Positions 16,941 to 25,402 of a DNA stretch of 64,000 bases are shown in pieces. Every line of letters starts with the position of its first letter. Position 1 is the first letter of the stretch. The stretch covers positions 155,615-219,614 of the forward strand of contig NZ_ASJB01000015.1 of assembly GCF_000478275.1 (NCBI RefSeq), given 5' to 3'. The notes beneath the pieces are model-generated. The model made no database searches, was not told where the DNA came from, and saw nothing but the letters and a program-made list of their open reading frames with translations. The stretch comes from Amycolatopsis orientalis DSM 40040 = KCTC 9412. GTDB lineage: Bacteria; Actinomycetota; Actinomycetes; Mycobacteriales; Pseudonocardiaceae. Position numbers and translations under genes: made by a program.

Positions 16941-17731
16941 ACCGGCTCCTTTCGTTCGGTTTGGGAATTCGAAGCGGCCAAGAAGGCGGGTGCCTCTCCC
17001 CCGCCGTGCACGGCCAGGCAGGCGCCGCTGACATAGGAGGCCAGCGGCGAGGCCAGGAACACCGCGCAGGAACCGATCTCGTCCGGTTCCGCCAACCGTC
17101 CTAACGGGACGGTCGCGCCCACCGCCGCGATCCCGGCCTCGTCGCCGTAATGCAGATGCGTGTGCTCCGTCCGGACCATGCCGACGTCGAGCGCGTTGAC
17201 CCGCACCTTTGGCGCCCACTCCACAGCCAGTGTCGCGGTGAGGTTGTCCAGGCCCGCTTTCGCCGCACCGTAGGAAGCCGTCCCCGGCGACGGTCTCGTC
17301 CCGCTGACGCTGCTGATGTTCACGATGGCGCCGCCGGATTCCTGCCGCTGCATGATCGCGTTCGCCGCCCGAGCGACGGTCAGCGGTGCCACCAGGTTCA
17401 GCCCGATCACCTTTTCGTGGAACCGCGGCGACGCGTTCGCCACCTCGGCGTACGGGGCGCCGCCCGCGTTGTTGACGACGACGTCGAGCCTGCCGTGACG
17501 GCGGAGGATCTCCTCGAAGAGCGCGTCGACCTCGCCCGCGTCGCGGACGTCGCAGGAGATGAACGTCGACGCCCGGCCGCCGTCGCGGACCGGCCGCTCG
17601 GGTTCGGTGCGGGCACAGGTGACGACTTCGGCGCCGGCACGCAGAAAAGTCCTGGTGACACCGGCGCCGACGCCGCGTACCCCACCGGTCACCAGCACCA
17701 CGGCGCCGTCGAGCCGGAGTTCGAGTGCCAT
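16937..17731 (-). CDS. short-chain dehydrogenase/reductase (Rv3549c position)
   Basis: 264 residues from ATG 17731. The cofactor motif VLVTGGVRGVGAGVTR, VVNNAGGAPYAEV, the SSVSGTRPSPGTASYGAAKAG segment with catalytic Ser, Tyr and Lys, and the C-terminal SPLASYVSGACLAVHGGGE complete a classical SDR. It is first in a two-gene SDR operon divergent from echA20-ipdA-ipdB-ipdC; a near-consensus KstR2 operator lies in the gap. Role inferred from position: oxidation or reduction in HIP-CoA (C/D ring) degradation. Confidence 0.8.
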   Translation of the reverse strand: MALELRLDGAVVLVTGGVRGVGAGVTRTFLRAGAEVVTCARTEPERPVRDGGRASTFISCDVRDAGEVDALFEEILRRHGRLDVVVNNAGGAPYAEVANASPRFHEKVIGLNLVAPLTVARAANAIMQRQESGGAIVNISSVSGTRPSPGTASYGAAKAGLDNLTATLAVEWAPKVRVNALDVGMVRTEHTHLHYGDEAGIAAVGATVPLGRLAEPDEIGSCAVFLASPLASYVSGACLAVHGGGEAPAFLAASNSQTERKEPV

Positions 17732-17786
17732 GCCGGGCCTCCTTCACGATCGCTGTACCCGGGCCGGGCGTCCTGCTAACGTACCA

Positions 17787-17800
17787 AGCAAGTGCTAGGT
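17787..17800. promoter_or_regulatory. KstR2 operator, SDR pair/echA20-ipdABC
   Basis: AGCAAGTGCTAGGT matches the KstR2 palindrome ANCAAGNNCTTGNT with one mismatch (third position of CTTG). It lies 24 bp upstream of echA20 and 56 bp from the divergent SDR start. Confidence 0.75.
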
Positions 17801-17823
17801 TTGGTAGCTGCGGAGGGTGCACG

Positions 17824-18573
17824 ATGACCGTTTCCACCCACTCACCGGAGCCCGGTATCGCCGTGGTCACGGTCGACGCGCCCCCGGTGAACGCGCTGAG
17901 CGTGAAGGGATGGTTCGCCCTCGCCTCCGCCGTCACCGACGCCGGGCGCGATCCCTCGACGCATGTCGTGGTGCTGCGCGCGGAAGGCCGCGGGTTCAAC
18001 GCCGGCGTCGACATCAAGGAGATCCAGCGAGATCCGGGGTACGGCGCGCTGATCGGCGCGAACGAGGGCTGCGCGGCGGCGTTCTCCGCCGTCTACGACT
18101 GCGCCGTGCCGGTGATCGCCGCGGTGCGGGGCTTCTGTCTCGGCGGCGGGGTCGGCCTCGTCGGCAACGCGGACATCGTGGTCGCCAGTGACGACGCGAC
18201 CTTCGGGCTTCCCGAAGTCGATCGTGGCGCGCTGGGCGCGGCGACCCATCTCGCGCGGCTGGTCCCCCAGCATCTGATGCGGGCCCTGTACTACACGGCG
18301 TCGACGATCACCGCGGCCCAGTTGCACCACCACGGTTCGGTCTACGCGGTGGTGCCGAAGGAAGAACTCGACGAGACCGCGCTCGGCGTGGCGCGGCAGA
18401 TCGCGGCGAAGGACACGCGTGTGATCCGCGCGGCGAAACAGGCCATCAACGGCATCGACGTCCAGCCCGTGCACCGCAGCTATCGCTTCGAGCAGGGATT
18501 CACCTTCGAACTCAACCTGGCGGGCGTCTCCGACGGGGCACGCCAGGAGTTCTTGGACGGCAAGGGGAAGTGA
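17824..18573 (+). CDS. echA20: ring-D hydrolase / enoyl-CoA hydratase EchA20
   Basis: 249 residues from ATG 17824 with GGAGG upstream. The crotonase fold is clear: IAVVTVDAPPVNALS, AEGRGFNAGVDIKEIQRDPG, AVRGFCLGGGVGLVGNADIVVAS, and TFGLPEVDRGALGAATHLARLVPQHLMR, closely following Rv3550. In the C/D-ring pathway EchA20 opens ring D of the HIP-derived CoA ester to give COCHEA-CoA, the IpdAB substrate. First gene of a tightly coupled four-gene operon; its stop overlaps the ipdA start (TGATG). Confidence 0.93.
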   Translation: MTVSTHSPEPGIAVVTVDAPPVNALSVKGWFALASAVTDAGRDPSTHVVVLRAEGRGFNAGVDIKEIQRDPGYGALIGANEGCAAAFSAVYDCAVPVIAAVRGFCLGGGVGLVGNADIVVASDDATFGLPEVDRGALGAATHLARLVPQHLMRALYYTASTITAAQLHHHGSVYAVVPKEELDETALGVARQIAAKDTRVIRAAKQAINGIDVQPVHRSYRFEQGFTFELNLAGVSDGARQEFLDGKGK

Positions 18574-19433
18574 TGACCGACAAGCGGATGACGCCGGACG
18601 AGATCGCCGCCGAACTCACCGACGGGATGACGATCGGGATCGGCGGCTGGGGTTCCCGGCGCAAGCCCATGGCGCTGGTGCGCGCGATCCTGCGTTCGCC
18701 GGTCAAGGACCTCACCGTGGTCTCCTACGGCGGTCCGGACGTGGGGCTGCTGGCGTCGGCGGGCAAGATCAGGCACCTGGTCTTCGGCTTCGTCACGCTG
18801 GACACGGTCCCGTACGACCCGTGGTTCTCCCGCGCCAGGGAATCCGGGACGATCACTGTCACCGAGTACGACGAGGGCGTCTTCGGGACCGGTCTTTCCG
18901 CCGCGGCACAACGACTTCCGTTCCTGCCGACGCGGGCGGGACTCGGCTCCGCCGTCATGGACCTGAACCCGTCGTTGCGCACGGTCCGCTCTCCGTACGA
19001 CGACGGCGAGGAACTGCTGGCCGTACCCGCGCTCAAGCTCGACGCGGCCTTGGTCCACCTCAACCGCGCCGACGCCCGGGGCAACGCGCAGTACCTCGGC
19101 CCGGATCCCTATTTCGACGAACTGTTCGCGCTGGCCGCCGAAAAGTGTTACGTGTCAACAGAAAAGATCGTGGAGACCGCCGAACTCACCGAAGCGGGGC
19201 CGGTACAGAGCCTGCTGCTGAGCCGGATGCTCGTCACCGGGGTCGCCGAGACGCCGAACGGCGCGCATTTCACCACCGCCGTCCCGGACTACGGACGGGA
19301 CGAACGATTCCAGCGCCACTACGCCGAGGCGGCCAAGGATCTCGACGCCTGGCCGGGATTCGTCGACAGGTTCCTGTCCGGAGACGAAGCGCGCTATCAG
19401 AAGGCCGTCGCAGAATTCGGGGAGTCCGCATGA
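18573..19433 (+). CDS. ipdA: COCHEA-CoA hydrolase subunit alpha IpdA
   Basis: 286 residues from ATG 18573 (GGGGAA upstream; an adjacent GTG at 18570 is also in frame). It has the class I CoA-transferase fold: MTPDEIAAELTDGMTIGIGG, WGSRRKPMALVRAIL, VVSYGGPDVGLLAS and the VPALKLDAALVHLNRADARG segment found in alpha subunits, like Rv3551. IpdAB opens the last steroid ring by hydrolysing COCHEA-CoA, although its fold is that of a CoA transferase. Coupled by a 4-bp overlap to ipdB, whose product forms the heteromer. Confidence 0.93.
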   Translation: MTDKRMTPDEIAAELTDGMTIGIGGWGSRRKPMALVRAILRSPVKDLTVVSYGGPDVGLLASAGKIRHLVFGFVTLDTVPYDPWFSRARESGTITVTEYDEGVFGTGLSAAAQRLPFLPTRAGLGSAVMDLNPSLRTVRSPYDDGEELLAVPALKLDAALVHLNRADARGNAQYLGPDPYFDELFALAAEKCYVSTEKIVETAELTEAGPVQSLLLSRMLVTGVAETPNGAHFTTAVPDYGRDERFQRHYAEAAKDLDAWPGFVDRFLSGDEARYQKAVAEFGESA

Positions 19434-20155
19434 GTGACATCACCCGCGCCGAGGTCGCCGTCGTGGCCTGCGCCGAGTTGTTCCGCGGTGACGGTGAGAT
19501 CGTGGTGAGCCCCATGGGTTTCATCCCGTCGCTGGGCGCCCGGCTCGCGAGACTGACCTTCGAACCGGACCTCCTGCTGTCCGACGGTGAGGCGTACCTG
19601 ATGACGCCCGAAGCCGTCGTCGAAGGGTGGCAGCCGTTCCGCAAGGTCCTCGACACCGTGGTGCCGAGCGGAAAACGCCATGTGGTGATGGGCGCCAACC
19701 AGATCGACCGCGAAGGCAACCAGAACATCTCGGCGATCGGCGAGCACGCGCGGCCGAAGAAACAGCTCCTCGGCGTCCGCGGCGGACCGGGCAACACCGC
19801 CAACCACCGCACCAGCTACTGGGTGCCGCGGCACAGCAAGCGTGTCTTCGTCGACCAGGTCGACGTCGTGTCCGGCGTCGGTCACGCCAGGGCGCGCGAG
19901 GCCGGGTTGCGGCATCACGACGTCCACCGCGTCGTCACCAACCTCGGTGTCCTGGACTTCGGCGGCGAGGACCACGCGCCGCGGCTGCTTTCCGTGCACC
20001 CGGGTGTTTCCGTGGACGAGGTCGTCGCGGCGACCTCGTTCCCGCTGGTCACCGACGACGTCGTGGAATCCCGGCTGCCGACCGAAACCGAACTGCTGCT
20101 GATCCGGACCAGCCTGGATCCGAAGTCGTCGCGGGACAAGGAAGTGCCGTCGTGA
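19430..20155 (+). CDS. ipdB: COCHEA-CoA hydrolase subunit beta IpdB
   Basis: 241 residues from ATG 19430. The beta-subunit CoA-transferase-like sequence VVACAELFRGDGEIVVSPMG, ARLARLTFEPDLLLSDGEAY, GKRHVVMGANQIDREGNQN and LLGVRGGPGNTANHRTSYWV corresponds to Rv3552. With IpdA it catalyses the retro-Claisen-like opening of ring C, giving MOODA-CoA. The stop overlaps the ipdC start by 4 bp (GTGA). Confidence 0.93.
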   Translation: MSDITRAEVAVVACAELFRGDGEIVVSPMGFIPSLGARLARLTFEPDLLLSDGEAYLMTPEAVVEGWQPFRKVLDTVVPSGKRHVVMGANQIDREGNQNISAIGEHARPKKQLLGVRGGPGNTANHRTSYWVPRHSKRVFVDQVDVVSGVGHARAREAGLRHHDVHRVVTNLGVLDFGGEDHAPRLLSVHPGVSVDEVVAATSFPLVTDDVVESRLPTETELLLIRTSLDPKSSRDKEVPS

Positions 20156-21198
20156 AGACCGCGCTGACCGAACTGGCCGGGATCCGGCATCCGATCGTGC
20201 AGACCGGGATGGGCTGGGTCGCCGGACCGCGGCTGGTCTCCGCGACGGCGGAAGCGGGCGGTCTGGGCATCCTCGCCTCCGCGACGATGACCTACGACGA
20301 ACTGGCGGCGGCGATCAAGGAGGTCAAGAGCCGCACGTCCCGGCCGTTCGGCGTCAACCTCCGCGCGGACGCCGAAGACGCCGCGCGCCGGGTCGAACTG
20401 CTCATCACCGAGGAAGTCCGGGTCGCGTCCTTCGCGCTGGCGCCGAAGAAGGACATGATCACGCGGCTGAAGGACAACGGCGTCCTCGTCGTCCCGTCGG
20501 TCGGCGCGGCACGGCACGCGGAGAAGGTCGCGGGCTGGGGCGCGGACGCCGTCATCGTCCAGGGCGGCGAAGGTGGCGGGCACACCGGCGGGGTGGCGAC
20601 GACCCTGCTGCTGCCCTCGGTACTGGACGCCGTCGACATCCCGGTGGTCGCCGCGGGCGGGTTCTTCGACGGCCGGGGCCTGGCCGCCGCGCTCGCGTAC
20701 GGGGCCGCCGGGGTCGCCATGGGCACCCGGTTCCTCCTGACGAGGGAAAGCACCGTCCCCGACGAGATCAAGCAGGCGTACCTCGCCCGCGACCTCAACG
20801 GCACCGTCGTCACCCGCAAGGTGGACGGGATGCCGCACCGCGTCCTCCGGACGGAACTGGTCGACGCGCTCGAGTCCGCCGGTCCGGTGAGCGGCCTGGC
20901 CAGAGCCGTCCGCAACGCCGCGAAGTTCCGGAAGCTGAGCGGGCTCTCGTGGCGCTCGCTGGCCACCGAAGGACTGCGGATGAAACGCGGCGGTGACCGG
21001 ACGTGGTCGCAGGTGCTGATGGCCGCCAACACGCCGATGCTGCTGCGCGCGGGACTGGTCGAGGGCGACCGGAGCGCCGGGGTGCTGGCGTCCGGGCAGG
21101 TCGTCGGCCTGCTCGGCGACCTGCCCGGGGTCGGCGAGCTGATCGAGACCATGGTGGCCGACGCCACCGGCATCCTGCGGCGGCTGGCCTCCGGGTGA
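20152..21198 (+). CDS. ipdC: flavin-dependent oxidoreductase IpdC
   Basis: 348 residues from GTG 20152. NPD-family TIM barrel: HPIVQTGMGWVAGPRLVSAT, VIVQGGEGGGHTGGVATTLL, PVVAAGGFFDGRGLAAALAY and the C-terminal WSQVLMAANTPMLLRAGLVE, nearly colinear with Rv3553. In the C/D-ring pathway IpdC oxidises a hydroxylated indane-carboxyl-CoA before ring D is opened by EchA20. End of the echA20-ipdA-ipdB-ipdC operon. Compare the NPD gene at the start of the window, which belongs to the same fold family but another branch. Confidence 0.93.
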   Translation: MKTALTELAGIRHPIVQTGMGWVAGPRLVSATAEAGGLGILASATMTYDELAAAIKEVKSRTSRPFGVNLRADAEDAARRVELLITEEVRVASFALAPKKDMITRLKDNGVLVVPSVGAARHAEKVAGWGADAVIVQGGEGGGHTGGVATTLLLPSVLDAVDIPVVAAGGFFDGRGLAAALAYGAAGVAMGTRFLLTRESTVPDEIKQAYLARDLNGTVVTRKVDGMPHRVLRTELVDALESAGPVSGLARAVRNAAKFRKLSGLSWRSLATEGLRMKRGGDRTWSQVLMAANTPMLLRAGLVEGDRSAGVLASGQVVGLLGDLPGVGELIETMVADATGILRRLASG

Positions 21199-21228
21199 GG
21201 GGCGAGCACGCTGTGCTTGACTTCGACC

Positions 21229-22020
21229 ATGATCTCGGAGAGTCGTTGTCCGGTCGAGGACGGTGAGCTGTACGTCCGCAGCACCGGCGAAGGGCCGCTT
21301 CTGCTCCTGATCGCCGGTGGGCTGGGCTCGGCGGACACCTTCCGGGCGATGACGAAGCTGCTCGCCGACGACTACACGGTCGTCACCTACGACCGGCGCG
21401 GTCACTTCCGCAGCTCCGACACCAGCACCGGCCCGGTGAGTGTGCCGAAGCAGGCCGACGACGCCTACGCCGTCCTCCAGCATGTCGGGGGCGGGCCCGC
21501 CAACGTGTTCGGGACCAGCGCGGGCGCGCTCATCGGTCTCGACCTCGTCGCGCGGCATCCCGGCGCGGTGAGCGTGCTGGTCGCCCACGAACCCCCCGCC
21601 GTCCAGCTGCTCCCGGACGCGCTCGGCTGGCTCGACGAGGCCAACGCCCAGGTCCGGCTCGCGCAGGCGGGCGACCTGATGGGGGCGTTCAAACGGTTCA
21701 CCGACGGGATCGCCGGCGCCGCGCTGCCCGAACTGCGCGCGATCCGGCTGCCGAACGAGGAGGACTGGAAGCGGCTGTTCGGCCGCGAGCTGGCCGAGAT
21801 CCTCGACTACCTTCCCGACCTGCGGGCGCTGCGGAAGGCCAGTACCGAGATCTTCCCGGTCGCCGGCGTCGGCAGCCGAGGGCATTACCACTACCAGCCC
21901 GCGAAGATCCTCGCGCTGGAACTGGGGCTGCCCTTCACCGAGATGCCCGGGGCCCATCTGGCGCCGCAGCGGAATCCGGCGCAGTTCACCGAGGCGCTGC
22001 GGGACCTCCTCGAAGCCTGA
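21229..22020 (+). CDS. alpha/beta hydrolase
   Basis: 263 residues from ATG 21229 (MISESRCPVEDGELYVRSTG). The core shows LLLLIAGGLGSADTF (oxyanion region), nucleophile elbow VFGTSAGALIGLDL and a late GAHLAPQRNPAQF with the probable catalytic His. The substrate is unknown. It starts 30 nt after ipdC on the same strand, so it could be read through from the KstR2 operon, but the ortholog block in mycobacteria does not include it and the codon usage gives no hint. Confidence 0.8.
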   Translation: MISESRCPVEDGELYVRSTGEGPLLLLIAGGLGSADTFRAMTKLLADDYTVVTYDRRGHFRSSDTSTGPVSVPKQADDAYAVLQHVGGGPANVFGTSAGALIGLDLVARHPGAVSVLVAHEPPAVQLLPDALGWLDEANAQVRLAQAGDLMGAFKRFTDGIAGAALPELRAIRLPNEEDWKRLFGRELAEILDYLPDLRALRKASTEIFPVAGVGSRGHYHYQPAKILALELGLPFTEMPGAHLAPQRNPAQFTEALRDLLEA

Positions 22021-22025
22021 CCACG

Positions 22026-22097
22026 CCCGTGCCTGGGCCTCGTGAGTGGTAATGACGGTTAGAACCGTCATTACCACTCACGAGGCCCAGGCACGGG
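22026..22097. repeat. convergent-junction palindrome, copy R2 (35-bp arms)
   Basis: A perfect 35-bp inverted repeat (22026-22060 with 22063-22097) around an AG loop. The inner 24 bp equal R1; the outer CCCGTGCCTGG/CCAGGCACGGG arms are unique to this copy. It starts 6 nt after the hydrolase stop and ends 7 nt before the acetyltransferase stop, so nearly the whole junction is palindrome. Confidence 0.9.
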
Positions 22098-22103
22098 TGA
22101 GTC

Positions 22104-22661
22104 TCACAATTCCCGGATGACCCGCGCCGGGTTGCCCGCGGCGAACACCTTCGACGGCAGATCGCGGGTGACGACGCTGCCCGCGCCCACCACGGTGTCG
22201 TCCCCGATGGTGACCCCGGCGCAGACGATGACGCCGCCGCCGAACCAGACGTTGTCCCCGATGGTGATCGGGGCGGCCGATTCCCAGCGGGCTCGCCGCA
22301 GTTCGTGGTCCTCCATGGGATGCAGCGCGGTCAGCAGCTGACAGCGCGGGCCGATCGAGCAGTCCGAGCCGATCTTGATCGGGGCGCAGTCGAGCAGGAT
22401 GGCGTCGTAGTTGAGGAAGCTGTTGGCGCCGATCTCGATCAGATAGCCGTAGTCGCACTGGAACCGCGGCATGATCCAGGAACCCTCACCGAGTTTTCCC
22501 AGCAGCTCACGAAGAATCGTGTCCCGCTCACCGGTCTCCTCGGCGCCCGTACCGTTGAACCGGTCGACAAGTGCCTGCGCACGCCTGCGGTCCGCGACCA
22601 GTTCAGGGTCGTTGTCGCGGTACAACTCACCGCGCAGCATGCGGTCTTTCTGATCACCCAT
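22104..22661 (-). CDS. hexapeptide-repeat sugar O-acetyltransferase (Maa/NodL type)
   Basis: 185 residues from ATG 22661. An N-terminal maltose acetyltransferase domain (KDRMLRGELYRDNDPELVADRRRAQALVDRFN) is followed by left-handed beta-helix repeats: IEIGANSFLNYDAILLD, IKIGSDCSIGPRCQLLTALHP, ITIGDNVWFGGGVIVCAGV and TIGDDTVVGAGSVVTRDLPS, ending AAGNPARVIREL. The His in LTALHP is the usual catalytic residue. It acetylates maltose, galactoside or a related sugar with acetyl-CoA in the cytosol; the exact acceptor is unknown. Confidence 0.85.
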   Translation of the reverse strand: MGDQKDRMLRGELYRDNDPELVADRRRAQALVDRFNGTGAEETGERDTILRELLGKLGEGSWIMPRFQCDYGYLIEIGANSFLNYDAILLDCAPIKIGSDCSIGPRCQLLTALHPMEDHELRRARWESAAPITIGDNVWFGGGVIVCAGVTIGDDTVVGAGSVVTRDLPSKVFAAGNPARVIREL

Positions 22662-23152
22662 GCCGTCAACCTACCGAAAAACCCTGCCGGCGGGCCTCCT
22701 CGGGAGGCCGCCGGCAGGGCGGGTGAACGCTTGCGGAGCGTTTTTCAGTTGTGTCGATCGTTTCCGAGTAGGGCCGGCCCGGCGGGTGGGTGAGGTGTAG
22801 GGGGGACCCGCCGGGCCGGAGTATCTTCCTCCTGTTCGCCGGTTCTCGCTTCCGTTGAACCGCCCCGGCCGTCGGAGTGAACCGGGGACGACTACGACCC
22901 GATCATTTCGGGGAATCTCTCCTGGAGTTGTGAACTTCGTGCGTTGTTCCGAGTTGAACGATAAACCCGATCGGCCGCGATTGTCACCTGTTTCAGTGAA
23001 GAAAACTCGCGTGACCCCGATCACTTCACACGAAAACGAGGAGACTTTCCCTTGGCGTGCAACAGCATCACCGCGCAAACAGGTACACTATGGACAGTGT
23101 CCGGCACGCCGAGGGAAGTCTCCTCAGATGTTCGGAAAGAATCTTCAGCGCG
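22662..23152. other. 491-bp intergenic region without a credible gene
   Basis: It holds a strong hairpin at 22682-22719 (CCCTGCCGGCGG...CCGCCGGCAGGG) whose minus-strand 3' side is followed by TTTTT, a good leftward intrinsic terminator. A weaker AACGCT/AGCGTT hairpin with TTTT follows at 22726-22745 in the plus direction. From 22840 to 23150 the composition is locally less GC-rich. No gene is supported. Confidence 0.6.
22682..22719 (-). terminator. intrinsic terminator, leftward
   Basis: The GC-rich stem CCCTGCCGGCGG/CCGCCGGCAGGG with paired GCCTCC/GGGAGGC inside is followed on the minus strand by a T run. It would stop transcription arriving from the DUF1996 gene before the acetyltransferase gene. 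Confidence 0.75.
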
Positions 23153-24454
23153 CTATTCGCGGCACTTGCGACCCTCGTTGACGCAATCGACCAGACGATC
23201 CATGATCTGATCCGACATCACGTTCGCGAAATCGTCGTGATCGGAGAAGGGGTTGTGATCCTCTTCGGGGAACGAGTCCACTTTGTACTGTCCGGCGACC
23301 TGGATCTCCCTGGGGATCTTGTAGGTCAGCGAGATCGTCAGCTCGGGAACGGCGGTCAGGCCGTTCGCGCATTCGCCGTTCTCGTTCGGATACTTGATGT
23401 GGTCACGGTGGTTCTCGCTGTCGATGTTGTTGCCGTCGAGACAGCTCGGGAAGGTGTGCACCCGCTTGACGTCACTGCCCTCGGGACAGATCGGGTACTG
23501 CTTGATGACCCTGTCCTCGAAACCGGTGCAGGTCCAGCTTTCCCGCGCGTTGGCGGGGCCGTTCGCGGTGACCTTCGCGTCACCGTAAAGGATCCGGAGG
23601 AACTTCGGCATCTCCTTCACCTTCTCCTGGGCGTTGCCCTTGAAGGTGATGTCGACGACGGCGGGACGCTGGATCTCACCGTCGTTGCCGGCAAGTTCGT
23701 TGTCCGCGTTCGGCTCTTCCAGCTGGGCCTGGCCCTGCTCGTTGTCGTCCTGGTTCTGGTTCTGGTTGTTGTTCTGCTGATCGTTGTTCTGCTGGTCCTG
23801 CTGGTCCTGCTGGTCCTGCTGATTGTTCCGGTCCTGCTGCCGATTCCGGTCACCGTCACGGTTCTGGTCACGGTCACCCTGAGGCTGCTGCCCGCCGCCA
23901 CCGGAGTCGCGGTCGCCCTGCCGCTGCTGATCGCGACCACCCTGCTGCTGATTCTGCTGATTCTGATTCTGCTGGTTCTGGCCGTCCTGGTTCTGCTCAC
24001 CCTCCTCTTCGGTGTCGATCCGCACCACCGGCCAGAAGTACGCCGACTCGTCACCGTTCGCACAGGTGGTACCGGCGCCCAGCAGGCTGTTGTTGTTCGA
24101 ATCCGCGTTCGTGGAAAGGTTTCCCACGTAGTCGTGCAGATGCTGGGCACCGTTGCGGATACCCGGCTGCGCGATGAAGTTGTCGGGATTGAAATGCCCG
24201 TTCTCGTTCTTGCCGCAGTCGACGGTGAACGAGCCCGTTGACGCGTTCCGTCCCGGCTCCGGCTTGTCGACGTTCGGCCGCACCTTGGTGATGTCCACGA
24301 ACTGCGACTTGTCCACCTCGTCCGCGGAGGCGCTGCCGGGGTCGCCGGTCGTGGTGGAGACCACCAGTCCGCCGACCGCGATCGACAGGCCCAGCACCGC
24401 GGTCGCGATCTTGGTCCTGCGGGCGATACGATGGCGCCCTTGATTTCGTGCCAT
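23153..24454 (-). CDS. secreted DUF1996 protein with a Q/N-rich low-complexity insert
   Basis: 433 residues from ATG 24454 (MARNQGRHRIARRTKIATAV); an earlier start 18 codons upstream is less typical. A Sec signal peptide (residues 1-45, hydrophobic core ATAVLGLSIAVGGLVVS) leads into the DUF1996 fold: GHFNPDNFIAQPGIRNGAQHLHDYVGN, ESAYFWPVVRI, then DITFKGNAQEKVKEMPKFLR, HTFPSCLDGNNID and HRDHIKYP. Between the two halves lies a 100-residue insert (residues 149-247, about 23714-24010) made almost only of Q, N, D, G and R, with DQQ tandem units. The DUF1996 function is unknown. It lies 200 bp downstream of the anti-sigma gene on the same strand, suggesting possible sigma control. Confidence 0.8.
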   Translation of the reverse strand: MARNQGRHRIARRTKIATAVLGLSIAVGGLVVSTTTGDPGSASADEVDKSQFVDITKVRPNVDKPEPGRNASTGSFTVDCGKNENGHFNPDNFIAQPGIRNGAQHLHDYVGNLSTNADSNNNSLLGAGTTCANGDESAYFWPVVRIDTEEEGEQNQDGQNQQNQNQQNQQQGGRDQQRQGDRDSGGGGQQPQGDRDQNRDGDRNRQQDRNNQQDQQDQQDQQNNDQQNNNQNQNQDDNEQGQAQLEEPNADNELAGNDGEIQRPAVVDITFKGNAQEKVKEMPKFLRILYGDAKVTANGPANARESWTCTGFEDRVIKQYPICPEGSDVKRVHTFPSCLDGNNIDSENHRDHIKYPNENGECANGLTAVPELTISLTYKIPREIQVAGQYKVDSFPEEDHNPFSDHDDFANVMSDQIMDRLVDCVNEGRKCRE

Positions 24455-24655
24455 TGACTTGCTCACCTCATTCGTTTCCGGGCACGGAAAACACTCGCGC
24501 CCAGTCATGAGCCACGCATTTGTCGAATACGTCGATTACCGAATTCGCGGCGAACCTTCTGTTCGCCCGCCGAGGGAGATCCGGCTACTGAGAGATACGG
24601 TTCCACGAGGAGGCCGGTTCAAAACGCGACCGCGCCGTTATCTTTCCGTTATAAA

Positions 24656-25402
24656 CTATCGGCGCACGATGGCCAGGACGGTGCCGTCCTGCTTGTGCAC
24701 CTCGAAGCGCTCGATGTCGGCCTTCTGCAACGCCGTCGAGCCGGTGACGACGAGGGGGTCCGGGGAACCGGGGACGCCGTATCCCTTGGACGGCACACTC
24801 CAGTTGTTGACCACATAGGCCTCTCCGCCGTGGGAGTAGGCGAAGAGCTGGCAGGTCATCGGCCCGGTGAGACCGCGCAGTTCGAGTTCGACCGCGCTGC
24901 CCCACTCCTTCTCCTGGACCGTGACCTCGGCGGCGACCGCGTTGCCCGCCTCGGACCAGCCGAACGGGGCGGCGCCGCCGTCCGGGCCGGTCGACCTCGG
25001 CGGCGACGAGGACGGCACCGAGGTGACGACGGTGGGCGCGGCCTGCGTGATGCCGGGTTCACGGTCGGTGAGCGAAAGCACGGTGAGCGGCCCGCCGACG
25101 ACGAGCACGAGCACGGCGGCGGCCGTCGCGAGCCGGATGACCTTGCGACGGCGGCCCGCCTTGGCCGCGTCGGCGAGCAGCATCCGCAGCACTCGCGGCC
25201 CCGGCCCCTTCACGGGCGGGTCCGGCCAGCTCTTCTTGACCATGTCCAGGATGTCGGGCAGGTGGTACATCTCCACCAGCTCGACCTGGCACTCGGGGCA
25301 CTCCAGCAGATGCGCCTCGAACCTGGCGTGATCCTCCTCGCCGAGGACGCCCAGCACGTAGGCGGCGATATCCGTGTGCGGCACTCCGGACACCTCGCTC
25401 AC
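24656..25402 (-). CDS. membrane anti-sigma factor with zinc-type N-terminal domain (RskA-like)
   Basis: 248 residues from ATG 25402. The N-terminus has the anti-sigma zinc motif H-x3-C-x2-C in HLLECPEC, then an arginine-rich segment, a single membrane helix (about residues 88-112, VIRLATAAAVLVLVVGGPLTVLS) and an extracytoplasmic RskA-like domain of about 135 residues (SAVELELRGLTGPMTCQLFA, GGEAYVVNNWSVPSKGYG). It should hold the adjacent ECF sigma factor at the membrane until an external signal triggers its release. The 4-bp overlap with the sigma gene is typical of such pairs. Confidence 0.88.
   Translation of the reverse strand: MSEVSGVPHTDIAAYVLGVLGEEDHARFEAHLLECPECQVELVEMYHLPDILDMVKKSWPDPPVKGPGPRVLRMLLADAAKAGRRRKVIRLATAAAVLVLVVGGPLTVLSLTDREPGITQAAPTVVTSVPSSSPPRSTGPDGGAAPFGWSEAGNAVAAEVTVQEKEWGSAVELELRGLTGPMTCQLFAYSHGGEAYVVNNWSVPSKGYGVPGSPDPLVVTGSTALQKADIERFEVHKQDGTVLAIVRR

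Noticed and set aside
23057..24241. A 394-codon plus-strand frame with long runs of Leu and Val, looking like a membrane protein.
   Set aside because: It is antisense to the DUF1996 gene; the Leu/Val runs are the complement of the Gln/Asn codons of the low-complexity insert.
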